Of a DNA stretch of 5,216 bases, positions 1 through 4,910 are shown in pieces (positions within the stretch are counted from its first letter, which is position 1; each line of letters starts with the position of its first letter). The stretch is from contig JAKBQK010000492.1 in assembly GCA_021835265.1 (NCBI GenBank), forward strand, positions 1 to 5,216, read 5' to 3'. The translations under genes and the position numbers were made by a program. The notes under the pieces were generated by a model. That model had not been told where the DNA came from. It worked only from the letters and a program-made list of their open reading frames with translations, and made no database searches. The DNA is from Thermoplasmata archaeon. GTDB taxonomy: Archaea; Thermoplasmatota; Thermoplasmata; Thermoplasmatales; Thermoplasmataceae.

Positions 1-11
1 ACCAAGAAGGC

Positions 12-36
12 AAAAATAATTATTCATTAAATAATA
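12..36 (+). promoter_or_regulatory. Probable TATA-box region of the tRNA-Cys gene
   Basis: An uninterrupted AT-rich stretch lies 11 to 35 bases upstream of the first tRNA base, which is where an archaeal TATA element would sit for a transcript starting at or just before the mature tRNA 5' end. It contains TTATTCATTAAATAATA-like sequence. The exact box cannot be fixed because several A/T hexamers fit. The 11 or so bases before this stretch show no recognisable gene. Confidence 0.4.
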
Positions 37-46
37 CCCATTTCGC

Positions 47-118
47 GGATAGGTGGCAGAGACGTTATGCGTGGGACTGCAGATCCCATTTACTAGGGTT
101 CAAATCCCTACCTATCCT
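47..118 (+). tRNA. tRNA-Cys (anticodon GCA)
   Basis: A full cloverleaf can be drawn. The acceptor stem GGATAGG (47-53) pairs perfectly with CCTATCC (111-117). The D arm GCA (56-58) pairs with TGC (68-70). The anticodon stem TGGGA (72-76) pairs with TCCCA (84-88) around the loop CTGCAGA, giving anticodon GCA at 79-81. The variable loop has 5 bases (89-93). The T stem TAGGG/CCCTA (94-98, 106-110) encloses TTCAAAT. Base 118 is T, matching the U73 discriminator that is a main cysteine identity element. CCA is not encoded, as is common in archaea. One oddity is the D loop (59-67, GAGACGTTA), which lacks the usual G18-G19 pair and appears to have C at position 18. The gene directly precedes an integrase, so it is the likely chromosomal insertion site of the element. 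Confidence 0.93.
94..118 (+). other. Candidate attachment site (tRNA 3' end)
   Basis: Archaeal integrases of this family usually recombine within the 3' half of a tRNA gene and leave the tRNA intact on one side. The integrase gene starts 43 bases after this tRNA, so the T arm and acceptor 3' strand are the expected core of the left attachment site. This is inferred from position alone. No duplicate of this sequence was found elsewhere in the window on either strand, so the core cannot be delimited. Confidence 0.35.
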
Positions 119-137
119 TGACCAAAGTTGGTGCAAG

Positions 138-150
138 AATTATTATACTA
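138..150 (+). promoter_or_regulatory. TATA-like box of the integrase gene
   Basis: The sequence AATTATTATACTA lies 12 to 30 bases before the two possible integrase start codons at 162 and 168. A transcript starting about 25 bases downstream of the box centre would begin at about 168. That fits a leaderless or nearly leaderless mRNA, and indeed no Shine-Dalgarno sequence precedes either ATG. The assignment rests on spacing and composition only. Confidence 0.45.
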
Positions 151-161
151 TCTATGTATGT

Positions 162-1478
162 ATGATCATGAATCCTGCAACAAGACATAGGAAACTACTG
201 GAAAATAAGAGAGTTGAAAGGTGGTATTCGAATCTAAAAGCGAGATCGCAAGTCACGGCTGACATTTATATAAGAAATTTTGGGCTTTGGATCGAATACC
301 TGAACAAGGATCCTGAGAGCATAATTTTGTTTGCTAAAGATCAGTTTGAGGAATTTAAGGGTGCAGTATCTGATCAGATTAGGAAAATGGAATCTAAAGG
401 TACTATGGGATCGTCCATTTCAACGAGTACGAAAGCTCTTATTTCATATCTGAAATTTAATAATGTTTCTGTAAGCCTTGGAATCAACATAAAGAATGAA
501 AACCGGAACCTGAATGCCGAGAAAGAAATCATTCCAACTTCAGATGAATTGGGGAAGGTACTAAGGATAGCAACGCTTAGGGAAAGAGTTTCTATATCAC
601 TTATGGCATATTCAGGGCTAAGGCCTGAAGTTCTTGGAAATATTGACGGATCAGACGGGCTCACTATTGGAGATTTGCCGGATATCAGGATTGAAAAGAA
701 TACGGTTGAATTTGAGAAAATGCCGATCAGAATTGTTGTAAGGCATGATCTTTCAAAGATTAGACAGCAATATTTCAGCTTCCTTGGCCCTGAAGGATCG
801 AAATATCTAAAAGAATACTTGGAAATGAGACTATCCACGGGAGAAAAACTGAATAAGGCTTCACCGGTGATATTGCCTATTGAAAAACAATCACTTGAAA
901 AGAAGAATCGATTCCTTCTGACTACATTGCTTTTGAGAAGAATAAAGGCCACTATCATAAAATCGGGGTTCTCATGGAGACCTTATATTTTCAGGATATA
1001 TTTTGGGACAAACTTAGACTCCGCTGAAGCAAAAGGGGTTATTTCTCACCCATGGAGGCAATTCATTATGGGTCATAAGGGGGATATTGAGGAGACTTAC
1101 ACAAAGAGGGATGGCAAGATTGAGGAGGGCAGGGAACAATACGAGAAATGCCTGAAATATCTTGAAACCGAATCGAAGGGAATCACTGAAAAGGATTCTG
1201 TTAGATTGCTCAGGGAATCGACAATAAACGCCATAGAGATTTATGCCGATCTCAAACTATCTGATGATGACAAGGAAAAACTACTCTCTCTCGGGACGGA
1301 TGAGTTTAATGAGGAACTTAGGAAGATTGCAAAGAAATCCAAAGTGCAGGAACTCAATAATGGCAACAAGCACAAAACTATACCTGAGAGGGAATTAGAA
1401 ACCTATCTCAACAAGGGATGGGAATTAATACAGATATATCCGGCAGGGGATAAGGCAGTCATTAAACTGCCGGATTAA
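162..1478 (+). CDS. Archaeal tyrosine recombinase (integrase)
   Basis: This is a site-specific recombinase that would integrate and excise the element at tRNA-Cys. Residues 1-115 look like the core-binding domain (basic start, WYSNLKARSQVTADIYIRNF near 21-40). The catalytic domain follows at about 125-330. R154 lies in SGLRPE, Y275 and R278 in RPYIFRIYF (the archaeal YxxR version of the usual HxxR), H305 in MGHKGDIE, and the nucleophile is Y313 in ETYTKRD. The catalytic lysine is less certain, with K199 in HDLSKIRQQYF a candidate. A C-terminal extension of about 120 residues ends in a segment around 410-438 (ELETYLNKGWELIQIYP) of a type I recall from other archaeal integrases. At 438 residues with all catalytic residues present it looks intact and is not split by integration, unlike SSV-type integrases. 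Starts at 162 (MIMNP) and 168 (MNP) are both possible. With the TATA-like box at 138-150, the start at 168 gives the better leaderless spacing. Its stop overlaps the stop of the convergent gene. Confidence 0.92.
   Translation: MIMNPATRHRKLLENKRVERWYSNLKARSQVTADIYIRNFGLWIEYLNKDPESIILFAKDQFEEFKGAVSDQIRKMESKGTMGSSISTSTKALISYLKFNNVSVSLGINIKNENRNLNAEKEIIPTSDELGKVLRIATLRERVSISLMAYSGLRPEVLGNIDGSDGLTIGDLPDIRIEKNTVEFEKMPIRIVVRHDLSKIRQQYFSFLGPEGSKYLKEYLEMRLSTGEKLNKASPVILPIEKQSLEKKNRFLLTTLLLRRIKATIIKSGFSWRPYIFRIYFGTNLDSAEAKGVISHPWRQFIMGHKGDIEETYTKRDGKIEEGREQYEKCLKYLETESKGITEKDSVRLLRESTINAIEIYADLKLSDDDKEKLLSLGTDEFNEELRKIAKKSKVQELNNGNKHKTIPERELETYLNKGWELIQIYPAGDKAVIKLPD
1440..1473. repeat. Nested inverted repeats at the convergent gene ends
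   Basis: Two mutually exclusive hairpins share one right arm. CCGGCAG (1440-1446) can pair with CTGCCGG (1467-1473) around a 20-base loop, and GGCAGT (1454-1459) can pair with ACTGCC (1466-1471) around a 6-base loop. The structure lies in the last codons of the integrase gene and immediately after the stop codon of the opposing gene, so it could affect 3' ends of both transcripts. Neither side has a long T-run, and archaeal intrinsic termination depends mainly on T-runs, so a terminator role is only a possibility. Confidence 0.4.
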
Positions 1479-1969
1479 GCAATTCCCAAATCTTTATTCT
1501 GTGTTTCAATTTCCTCCGGTGTTAGTTCTCTATTTTTGTTCTTGTCATTTTCATAAGAAGACTCATACTCTTTTAGAAAATAATCATTGTATTCCTTTTC
1601 TGTCAGAGAACCTTCAAAATCTTCTGAACCAAACATATTCCTGTTGTATTCAGTAGAATAGATATAGGAATCAACGTATTCCTCAGGCAAACCTTCGAAC
1701 TGATCGATTAATGTCCATTCCGGCCTGACATGCATAAGTTCTCCTATCCTTTCGTATTTTCCATTAACTTCCCTGAGCCAACGTCTTTCGATAAGAGGTT
1801 CAATGTGGAACTTCCTGACATTCTGAGGCCTGATCCTTTTCCTTTTGCTCTGTTTGAATCTATCTTCAATCCTGTCTCTAATTTCCTGTTCGTCCAATCT
1901 CAGAGTATCTGAATGAATCATTAAATTCAGGATATACGCATTAACCTGACCGGGAATCTGTCTTTTCAT
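1475..1969 (-). CDS. Probable winged-helix DNA-binding protein, function unknown
   Basis: I do not recognise a named family. The first 80 residues have a winged-helix layout: a helix near 7-18 (GQVNAYILNLMI), a second at 26-39 (DEQEIRDRIEDRF), a basic linker KRKRIR (42-47), a long helix at about 47-65 that would be the recognition helix (ending IEPLIERRWL), then a strand-turn-strand wing REVNGKYERIGEL (66-78). The rest (about 85-164) is acidic and rich in Y, E, D and N, with no recognisable domain; it may bind a partner. Length is 164 residues from the ATG at 1967-1969. A TATA-like box at 1991-1998 sits 22 to 29 bases before this ATG, predicting a leaderless mRNA, which supports the start. 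A perfect 16-bp palindrome lies between box and start, so autoregulation is a reasonable inference. The gene is divergent from the replication operon and convergent with the integrase, fitting a control role for either. Confidence 0.72.
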   Translation of the reverse strand: MKRQIPGQVNAYILNLMIHSDTLRLDEQEIRDRIEDRFKQSKRKRIRPQNVRKFHIEPLIERRWLREVNGKYERIGELMHVRPEWTLIDQFEGLPEEYVDSYIYSTEYNRNMFGSEDFEGSLTEKEYNDYFLKEYESSYENDKNKNRELTPEEIETQNKDLGIA

Positions 1970-1972
1970 TAA

Positions 1973-1988
1973 TTAAGAATATTCTTAA
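1973..1988. promoter_or_regulatory. Perfect 16-bp palindrome, likely operator
   Basis: TTAAGAATATTCTTAA reads the same on both strands. It fills the gap between the TATA-like box (1991-1998) and the start codon (1969) of the leftward gene, so a protein bound here would block RNA polymerase. It is also about 25 to 40 bases upstream of the TATA-like box of the rightward operon, where it could act on that promoter. Dimeric winged-helix and AbrB-type proteins, both encoded next door, are the natural candidates to bind it. Confidence 0.6.
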
Positions 1989-1990
1989 AG

Positions 1991-1998
1991 TATTTTAA
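1991..1998 (-). promoter_or_regulatory. TATA-like box of the leftward winged-helix gene
   Basis: On the - strand the sequence reads TTAAAATA, with its centre about 26 bases upstream of the A of the start codon at 1969. That is the expected distance for an archaeal leaderless transcript starting at the ATG itself. No Shine-Dalgarno sequence is seen before this start, consistent with leaderless initiation. Confidence 0.5.
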
Positions 1999-2012
1999 CT
2001 TTAGAACATTTT

Positions 2013-2022
2013 GAATATATAA
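2013..2022 (+). promoter_or_regulatory. TATA-like box of the rightward replication operon
   Basis: AATATATAA lies about 55 to 63 bases before the ATG at 2076. A transcript starting about 25 bases downstream, near 2043, would have a leader of roughly 30 bases. This is the only strong TATA-like sequence upstream of the four co-directional genes, which otherwise overlap and have no room for separate promoters. Confidence 0.5.
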
Positions 2023-2075
2023 CATGGTAGTTCACCAATCTATGATGTTAGAGCCTGTATTTGCATACATATTTC

Positions 2076-2243
2076 ATGGAATTAAAAATAAGGAGAAAAA
2101 TCGTAAACAGGCGGGGAGACTCTGGAATGATTTCCATTCCCCCGATCTTTATAGAAAGCATGGGCGCTACGAATTGCAGAGAAGTTATCCTGACTGTCCC
2201 TGATAAGGATCATATTCTAATCGAGGTGATCCGCAATGCCTAA
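2076..2243 (+). CDS. AbrB/MazE-like swapped-hairpin DNA-binding protein
   Basis: A 55-residue protein with the pattern of the SpoVT/AbrB DNA-binding fold. A basic first strand (KIRRKIVNRRGDSGMISIP, 4-22) is followed by the typical IPP step, a short helix (IFIESMG, 24-30), and two final strands (REVILTVP, 35-42; HILIEVI, 46-52). Such proteins form intertwined dimers and act as transcription regulators or as antitoxins. The frame stays open upstream to a TTG at 2061, but the ATG at 2076 is preferred because the fold begins right there. No Shine-Dalgarno sequence is seen before it. As the first gene of the operon it probably regulates the shared control region. The antitoxin reading is less likely, because no known toxin family follows. 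Its last 8 bases overlap the start of the next gene. Confidence 0.78.
   Translation: MELKIRRKIVNRRGDSGMISIPPIFIESMGATNCREVILTVPDKDHILIEVIRNA
2223..2230 (+). promoter_or_regulatory. Strong Shine-Dalgarno site for the 55-residue gene
   Basis: GAGGTGAT is an 8-base match to the complement of the conserved archaeal 16S rRNA 3' end (AUCACCUC), 5 bases before the ATG at 2236. It lies inside the end of the AbrB-like gene. Its strength is the main reason for accepting the very short downstream reading frame as a real gene. Confidence 0.75.
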
Positions 2244-2403
2244 AATTGATATTAGCCCATTAAAGAAGGCAAGTCATGGCATTGGATCAGATGTGGTCAG
2301 GGAACTGATACAGGATCAGAAATCTACTATGGACCTTGACGATTTCTTGGCAAACGTCAAGGCGTGGGAGAGGGCACTCAAAAAGGAGGCGATCAATAAA
2401 TGA
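2236..2403 (+). CDS. Small protein of unknown function (55 residues)
   Basis: The frame encodes 55 residues beginning MPKIDISPLKK and ending RALKKEAINK. I do not recognise a family. It looks mainly helical: a likely helix at 18-29 (SDVVRELIQDQK) and another at 35-52 (LDDFLANVKAWERALKKE), joined by a short turn, with mixed charge, no cysteines and no membrane segment. Evidence that it is real: a near-ideal Shine-Dalgarno site 5 bases before the ATG, an 8-base overlap with the AbrB-like gene upstream, and an ATGA overlap with the gene downstream. This is tight translational coupling on both sides. Being in an operon with a regulator and a replicative helicase suggests a replication or copy-control accessory role, but that is inference from context only. 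Confidence 0.75.
   Translation: MPKIDISPLKKASHGIGSDVVRELIQDQKSTMDLDDFLANVKAWERALKKEAINK
2385..2389 (+). promoter_or_regulatory. Shine-Dalgarno site for the 142-residue gene
   Basis: GGAGG lies 10 bases before the ATG at 2400, inside the 3' end of the 55-residue gene. It supports the start at 2400 rather than the internal ATG at 2457-2459 (MNPLQAF), which has no comparable site in front of it. Confidence 0.65.
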
Positions 2404-2828
2404 CAATACTCCCTGAGTCCCCCAGCAAGGGGACAGAGGAAAAGAGATATGCAACTATGAATCCATTGCAGGCTTTTAAAGTTTTGCCCGGGGCATTATC
2501 TGAGACCGATATATTCCAGATTGAAGAACCTAACGAAAAACAGAAGATGGAATGTGTGGATTTCGCAAACAAAATGGATATTATTGCAAAGGTGCTTAAA
2601 GTTTCACCACAAAGAGTTCTAACTTCTTCCTTCTGCAATGATGATAAATTTATTCATTTCTTTATTTCGAAGAATGGTGAATATCAGAATGCATTTATGA
2701 TTATCGCCGACTCAATTAAAACTGCAGATGTTGTATTTGCAAAAGGATGCGGATATGATCTGAAAACACATTATAAAATCTGCAGTAAGAAAATAATCAT
2801 GGTGTTTGAAAGGGCGGGTGATGCGTAA
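2400..2828 (+). CDS. Protein of unknown function (142 residues), replication operon
   Basis: I do not recognise this protein. It starts with a polar, proline-containing segment of about 20 residues (PESPSKGTEEK). A compact-looking mixed alpha/beta region follows: a probable helix near 47-65 (KQKMECVDFANKMDIIAKVL), then alternating strands such as KFIHFFISK (83-91), NAFMIIADS (97-105) and KKIIMVFERA (130-139). It has cysteines at about 52, 79, 116 and 127, too scattered to call a zinc site. No membrane segment or signal peptide is visible. It overlaps the preceding stop as ATGA and the helicase start as TAATG, so it is probably made in a fixed ratio with the helicase. A loader, primase-like or initiator role next to a helicase that lacks a primase domain is conceivable, but no catalytic motif supports it. 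The start is fixed by the site at 2385-2389. Confidence 0.8.
   Translation: MTILPESPSKGTEEKRYATMNPLQAFKVLPGALSETDIFQIEEPNEKQKMECVDFANKMDIIAKVLKVSPQRVLTSSFCNDDKFIHFFISKNGEYQNAFMIIADSIKTADVVFAKGCGYDLKTHYKICSKKIIMVFERAGDA
2817..2822 (+). promoter_or_regulatory. Shine-Dalgarno site for the helicase gene
   Basis: GGTGAT lies 5 bases before the ATG at 2828, within the last codons of the 142-residue gene. It confirms the TAATG start, in which the start codon shares its A with the upstream stop codon. Confidence 0.65.
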
Positions 2829-4531
2829 TGACAAATGAAAAAAAGGATATCAGGGACTTGTACGAAGGAAATCTCAGAAAAGCATTAGAATCACTAAAGG
2901 CGGATAATAAGGATAATGCAAGAGAAAAAAATGACGTAGGTTTCAACCGGACAGACGGCCCTATTGCAGATAACCTGCTCAAACATAAAGAATGGGATGA
3001 TGAATATCTTGAAACTGCCTTTGAAATTGTTAAACATTATTCAAAGACACAGATTAATGGGAAACTTTGGAAGGTTATAACGGAACAACGAAAAAAAATA
3101 TTTGGTTCAAGCAGTGGGGAAAGTGAAAAAGAAAGCGAAATTTCTTACCGCAACCGAATAGCGAAAGAAATACAGGAAGCAAACAGGTTTATTACTCTGC
3201 GGGAATCCGACACTCTTTACTTCTTCAACCCGGAAACAGGGCTATACCATGAAGGTGCAACATTTCTAAATGAATTGATCAGGAAGGTTACAGGCGAAAA
3301 ATACAGCACGGCGGTTTTGAGGGAAGTAAGTGCAATGGTCAGGGTTGATACTTACATAGGAACCGAAGATTTCAGATGCCCGATTGAATGGATCAATATG
3401 ATAAACGGTGCTTATAATCTCTCGAGTGGTGATTTCATACAAAGAACAACACGGCCTGATAATGAAGAAGAATACAAGGAATGGAAAAAGAATCAGTTTG
3501 AAATTTTTGGAAAGTTCAATTTCACCAATGCTATTCCAATCAACTATAATGAAAAAGTTTCATGTCCAAAGATTGATGAGTTCTTTCACCAGGTGCAGAA
3601 TGGCGATGATAATGTTCAAAGAATGTATGAGTGGTTTGGCTATTGCCTATGGAAAGAATATAAGATCAAAAGATTCGCTATCTTTATCGGGGATCATGAC
3701 ACAGGAAAAAGCACCACTGCAGAACTGTTAACATTATTTCTTGGGAATGGCAGTGTATCAGGCCTTTCAATGCAGGCAATCATGGATGATAAATTTGATA
3801 GAATAAAATTGTATAGCAAATATGCAAACATATCCGGTGAACTCAGTCCACAATTTATTAAAGACACAAGCCTTTTAAAGGAACTCACCGGGAGGGATCA
3901 CATTTCTGTGAGGCTGATGCATAGCCAAAAAGATTTTAAGTTCAAGAACTATGCTAAACTATTATTTCTTGCAAATAAAATTCCTTCAACATATGAAATG
4001 GATGATGCTTATTACAACAGAGTTGAAATTTTTGAGTTCGGTCATAAGTTCGTTGAAGGGGATACCATGAATGGCGATATAATGGATGAGATCGCAACAG
4101 AATCAGAGTTATCAGGGCTATTCAACGAATCTGTAAAGGCATTACGGGATCTTTTGAAAAAGGGGAAATTCACCGCCAGCAAAACGGTGGAAGAGAAAAA
4201 GGATGAGTACATGATCCGGGCCAGTCCATTTAAGGTTTATATCAAGTACCGTTATGGATTTCATTGGGATGATACAAGCCAGCATGACACGGATGATTAC
4301 ATAGTGAAAAAGAGTGACATGTTCGAAGACTCACTCTTATGGTGTGATTTGAACAATGTTCCAAGGTGGTCGATGCAACAGTTCTTCAGGTTAGCGAATG
4401 CTTATTTCAAGGAAATGGGCATTCTTAGCAAAAGATATTCCAATAATGGCAGTGAATACTACGCGGGGATATACATGAAAGAATACGTACAGAAGGAAAC
4501 TGATAAGGAGAATTTCGATGTTTTTTCTTAA
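2828..4531 (+). CDS. SF3 / D5-like replicative helicase (phage/plasmid type)
   Basis: A 567-residue ATPase that would unwind DNA for replication of the element. The order seen is: residues 1-110, highly charged and low in complexity; about 110-250, resembling the D5 N-terminal region (FFNPETGLYHEG, MINGAYNLSSGDF); then the SF3 core. Walker A is GDHDTGKST (288-296, K294, S295). A Walker B-like segment is KYANISGELS (331-340, acidic E338). LKELTGRDHISVR (350-362) and the polar sensor in AKLLFLANKIP (376-386, N383) follow, then the arginine-finger-like YYNRVEIFEF (R398). Residues 450-567 form a C-terminal region with a possible winged helix. Many D5/P4-type proteins carry a primase domain in front; here the N-terminus is short and I see no primase motif. 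The start at 2828 is set by a Shine-Dalgarno site and a TAATG overlap. It is the last gene of the operon and is followed by a repeat cluster that may be its target. Confidence 0.9.
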   Translation: MTNEKKDIRDLYEGNLRKALESLKADNKDNAREKNDVGFNRTDGPIADNLLKHKEWDDEYLETAFEIVKHYSKTQINGKLWKVITEQRKKIFGSSSGESEKESEISYRNRIAKEIQEANRFITLRESDTLYFFNPETGLYHEGATFLNELIRKVTGEKYSTAVLREVSAMVRVDTYIGTEDFRCPIEWINMINGAYNLSSGDFIQRTTRPDNEEEYKEWKKNQFEIFGKFNFTNAIPINYNEKVSCPKIDEFFHQVQNGDDNVQRMYEWFGYCLWKEYKIKRFAIFIGDHDTGKSTTAELLTLFLGNGSVSGLSMQAIMDDKFDRIKLYSKYANISGELSPQFIKDTSLLKELTGRDHISVRLMHSQKDFKFKNYAKLLFLANKIPSTYEMDDAYYNRVEIFEFGHKFVEGDTMNGDIMDEIATESELSGLFNESVKALRDLLKKGKFTASKTVEEKKDEYMIRASPFKVYIKYRYGFHWDDTSQHDTDDYIVKKSDMFEDSLLWCDLNNVPRWSMQQFFRLANAYFKEMGILSKRYSNNGSEYYAGIYMKEYVQKETDKENFDVFS

Positions 4532-4545
4532 TTCTGTAAAATTTC

Positions 4546-4563
4546 CATATTCGGCATATTCGC
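4546..4563 (-). repeat. Pair of 9-bp repeats, left arm
   Basis: On the - strand this reads GCGAATATG followed directly by CCGAATATG, two copies that differ in one base. The same two 9-mers occur at 4657-4674 on the + strand. The flanking bases also match, making arms of about 20 bases that are inverted with respect to each other. Confidence 0.75.
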
Positions 4564-4565
4564 CG

Positions 4566-4572
4566 TTTTTTT
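4566..4572 (+). terminator. T-run downstream of the helicase gene
   Basis: Seven consecutive T bases begin 35 bases after the helicase stop codon. A run of T in the RNA-like strand is the core of an archaeal intrinsic terminator, so the replication operon may end here. The run lies right after the left repeat pair, so protein bound to the repeats could influence it. Confidence 0.4.
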
Positions 4573-4603
4573 ATCTTTTGGGATCTATTGATAAAATAAA
4601 AGA

Positions 4604-4642
4604 GAACATGATAGAACATAAAAAGACATGAACATGATAGAA
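4604..4642 (+). repeat. Direct repeats of GAACATGATAGAA
   Basis: The 13-mer GAACATGATAGAA occurs at 4604-4616 and 4630-4642, offset by 26 bases. It can also be read in 10-base units: GAACATGATA then GAACATAAAA at 4604-4623, and GAACATGATA then GAATATTGAA at 4630-4649. Units in each pair are thus one helical turn apart and would face the same side of the DNA. They lie inside the loop between the inverted 9-bp repeat pairs. Confidence 0.7.
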
Positions 4643-4656
4643 TATTGAAAATAATG

Positions 4657-4674
4657 CCGAATATGGCGAATATG
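4657..4674 (+). repeat. Pair of 9-bp repeats, right arm
   Basis: CCGAATATG is followed directly by GCGAATATG. Extended by flanking bases, 4655-4675 pairs with 4545-4565 as an inverted repeat with only two internal mismatches (G4554/G4666 and C4563/C4657) and one terminal non-Watson-Crick position. The mismatches arise because each arm has its two 9-mers in the order CCG-then-GCG in one case and GCG-then-CCG in the other, when both are read with the repeat. Confidence 0.75.
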
Positions 4675-4778
4675 GTATTATTTGTTGTGTTTGCCAAAGA
4701 AGGTTTAGGAATAGGCAAATGATTTTCAACCAAACTAAAGATTACCTTAAGATTATCTCAAGTTTTACAAAATTCATA

Positions 4779-4811
4779 TTATGACTCTCTGAAAGTCATA
4801 ACAGTTTTTTT
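4779..4811 (+). terminator. Hairpin plus T-run, possible terminator
   Basis: TTATGACT (4779-4786) pairs perfectly with AGTCATAA (4794-4801) around a 7-base loop. After CAG come seven T bases (4805-4811). This looks like an intrinsic terminator for rightward transcription, perhaps a backup behind the T-run at 4566-4572. It points toward the opposing methyltransferase gene and would protect it from read-through. It does not face the right way to end the methyltransferase transcript itself. Confidence 0.45.
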
Positions 4812-4910
4812 CACTCTATTATTCAAAATGTTATAGCAGGAACTTTCAGAATATAACCAAATTGCTAGGCCAAAATTAAGGCATAAACCGAACTATTTGC
4901 TCAATAACCA

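Larger units (their letters stand above)
119..4910. mobile_element. Integrative plasmid- or virus-like element, right border not seen
   Basis: The segment starts at a tRNA 3' end and contains, in order, a tyrosine integrase, a winged-helix-like protein, an AbrB-like regulator, two small unknown proteins, an SF3/D5-like helicase and a noncoding repeat cluster. Integrase next to a tRNA plus a replicative helicase is the standard signature of an integrated archaeal plasmid or virus. No capsid, terminase or conjugation gene is visible, so plasmid or virus cannot be decided. The end given here is only the last base before the methyltransferase gene. The real border may lie further right, because no tRNA-end repeat is found before 5216. 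Confidence 0.6.
4532..4910. other. Noncoding repeat-rich region, possible replication origin
   Basis: This 379-base gap between the helicase and the methyltransferase contains no credible gene. The first 145 bases hold inverted pairs of 9-bp repeats (4546-4563 and 4657-4674) that enclose a set of direct repeats (4604-4613, 4630-4639). The middle (about 4680-4775) shows nothing recognisable. A hairpin followed by a T-run lies at 4779-4811. The remainder to 4910 is plain AT-rich sequence between convergent gene ends. Repeated short sequences in AT-rich DNA beside a replicative helicase are typical of plasmid and viral origins, but an operator or partition site is equally compatible. Confidence 0.45.

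Noticed and set aside
374..958. Long open frame on the - strand inside the integrase gene
   Set aside because: It lies wholly opposite the catalytic and core-binding parts of a clearly conserved integrase, is rich in S and F as expected of an antisense frame, and matches no family.
1730..1912. 60-residue frame on the + strand opposite the winged-helix gene
   Set aside because: It is the antisense shadow of the region encoding the best-supported DNA-binding segment, with no start signal.
2061..2075. TTG start giving five more residues to the AbrB-like protein
   Set aside because: The ATG at 2076 begins right at the conserved fold. The extra residues (MHTYF) do not fit the family and no Shine-Dalgarno site precedes the TTG.
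2060..2828. A toxin-antitoxin pair starting with the AbrB-like protein
   Set aside because: The following proteins of 55 and 142 residues show no PIN, MazF/CcdB, RelE or other toxin motif, and the context is a replication operon.
3408..3731. 107-residue open frame on the + strand within the helicase gene
   Set aside because: It is out of frame with conserved helicase sequence and has no ribosome binding site or recognisable domain.
4545..4675. CRISPR array
   Set aside because: Repeats are only 9 to 13 bases, are partly inverted, and lack regular spacers of about 30 to 40 bases; no cas gene is near.
4654..4722. 22-residue frame on the + strand starting within the right iteron pair
   Set aside because: It is very short, has no Shine-Dalgarno site, and its first residues are simply the translated repeats (NMANM).
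4425..4733. 102-residue open frame on the - strand across the helicase end and the repeat region
   Set aside because: It needs a TTG start without a Shine-Dalgarno site, runs opposite the helicase C-terminus, and its middle is translated from the repeat sequences. The composition looks like chance.
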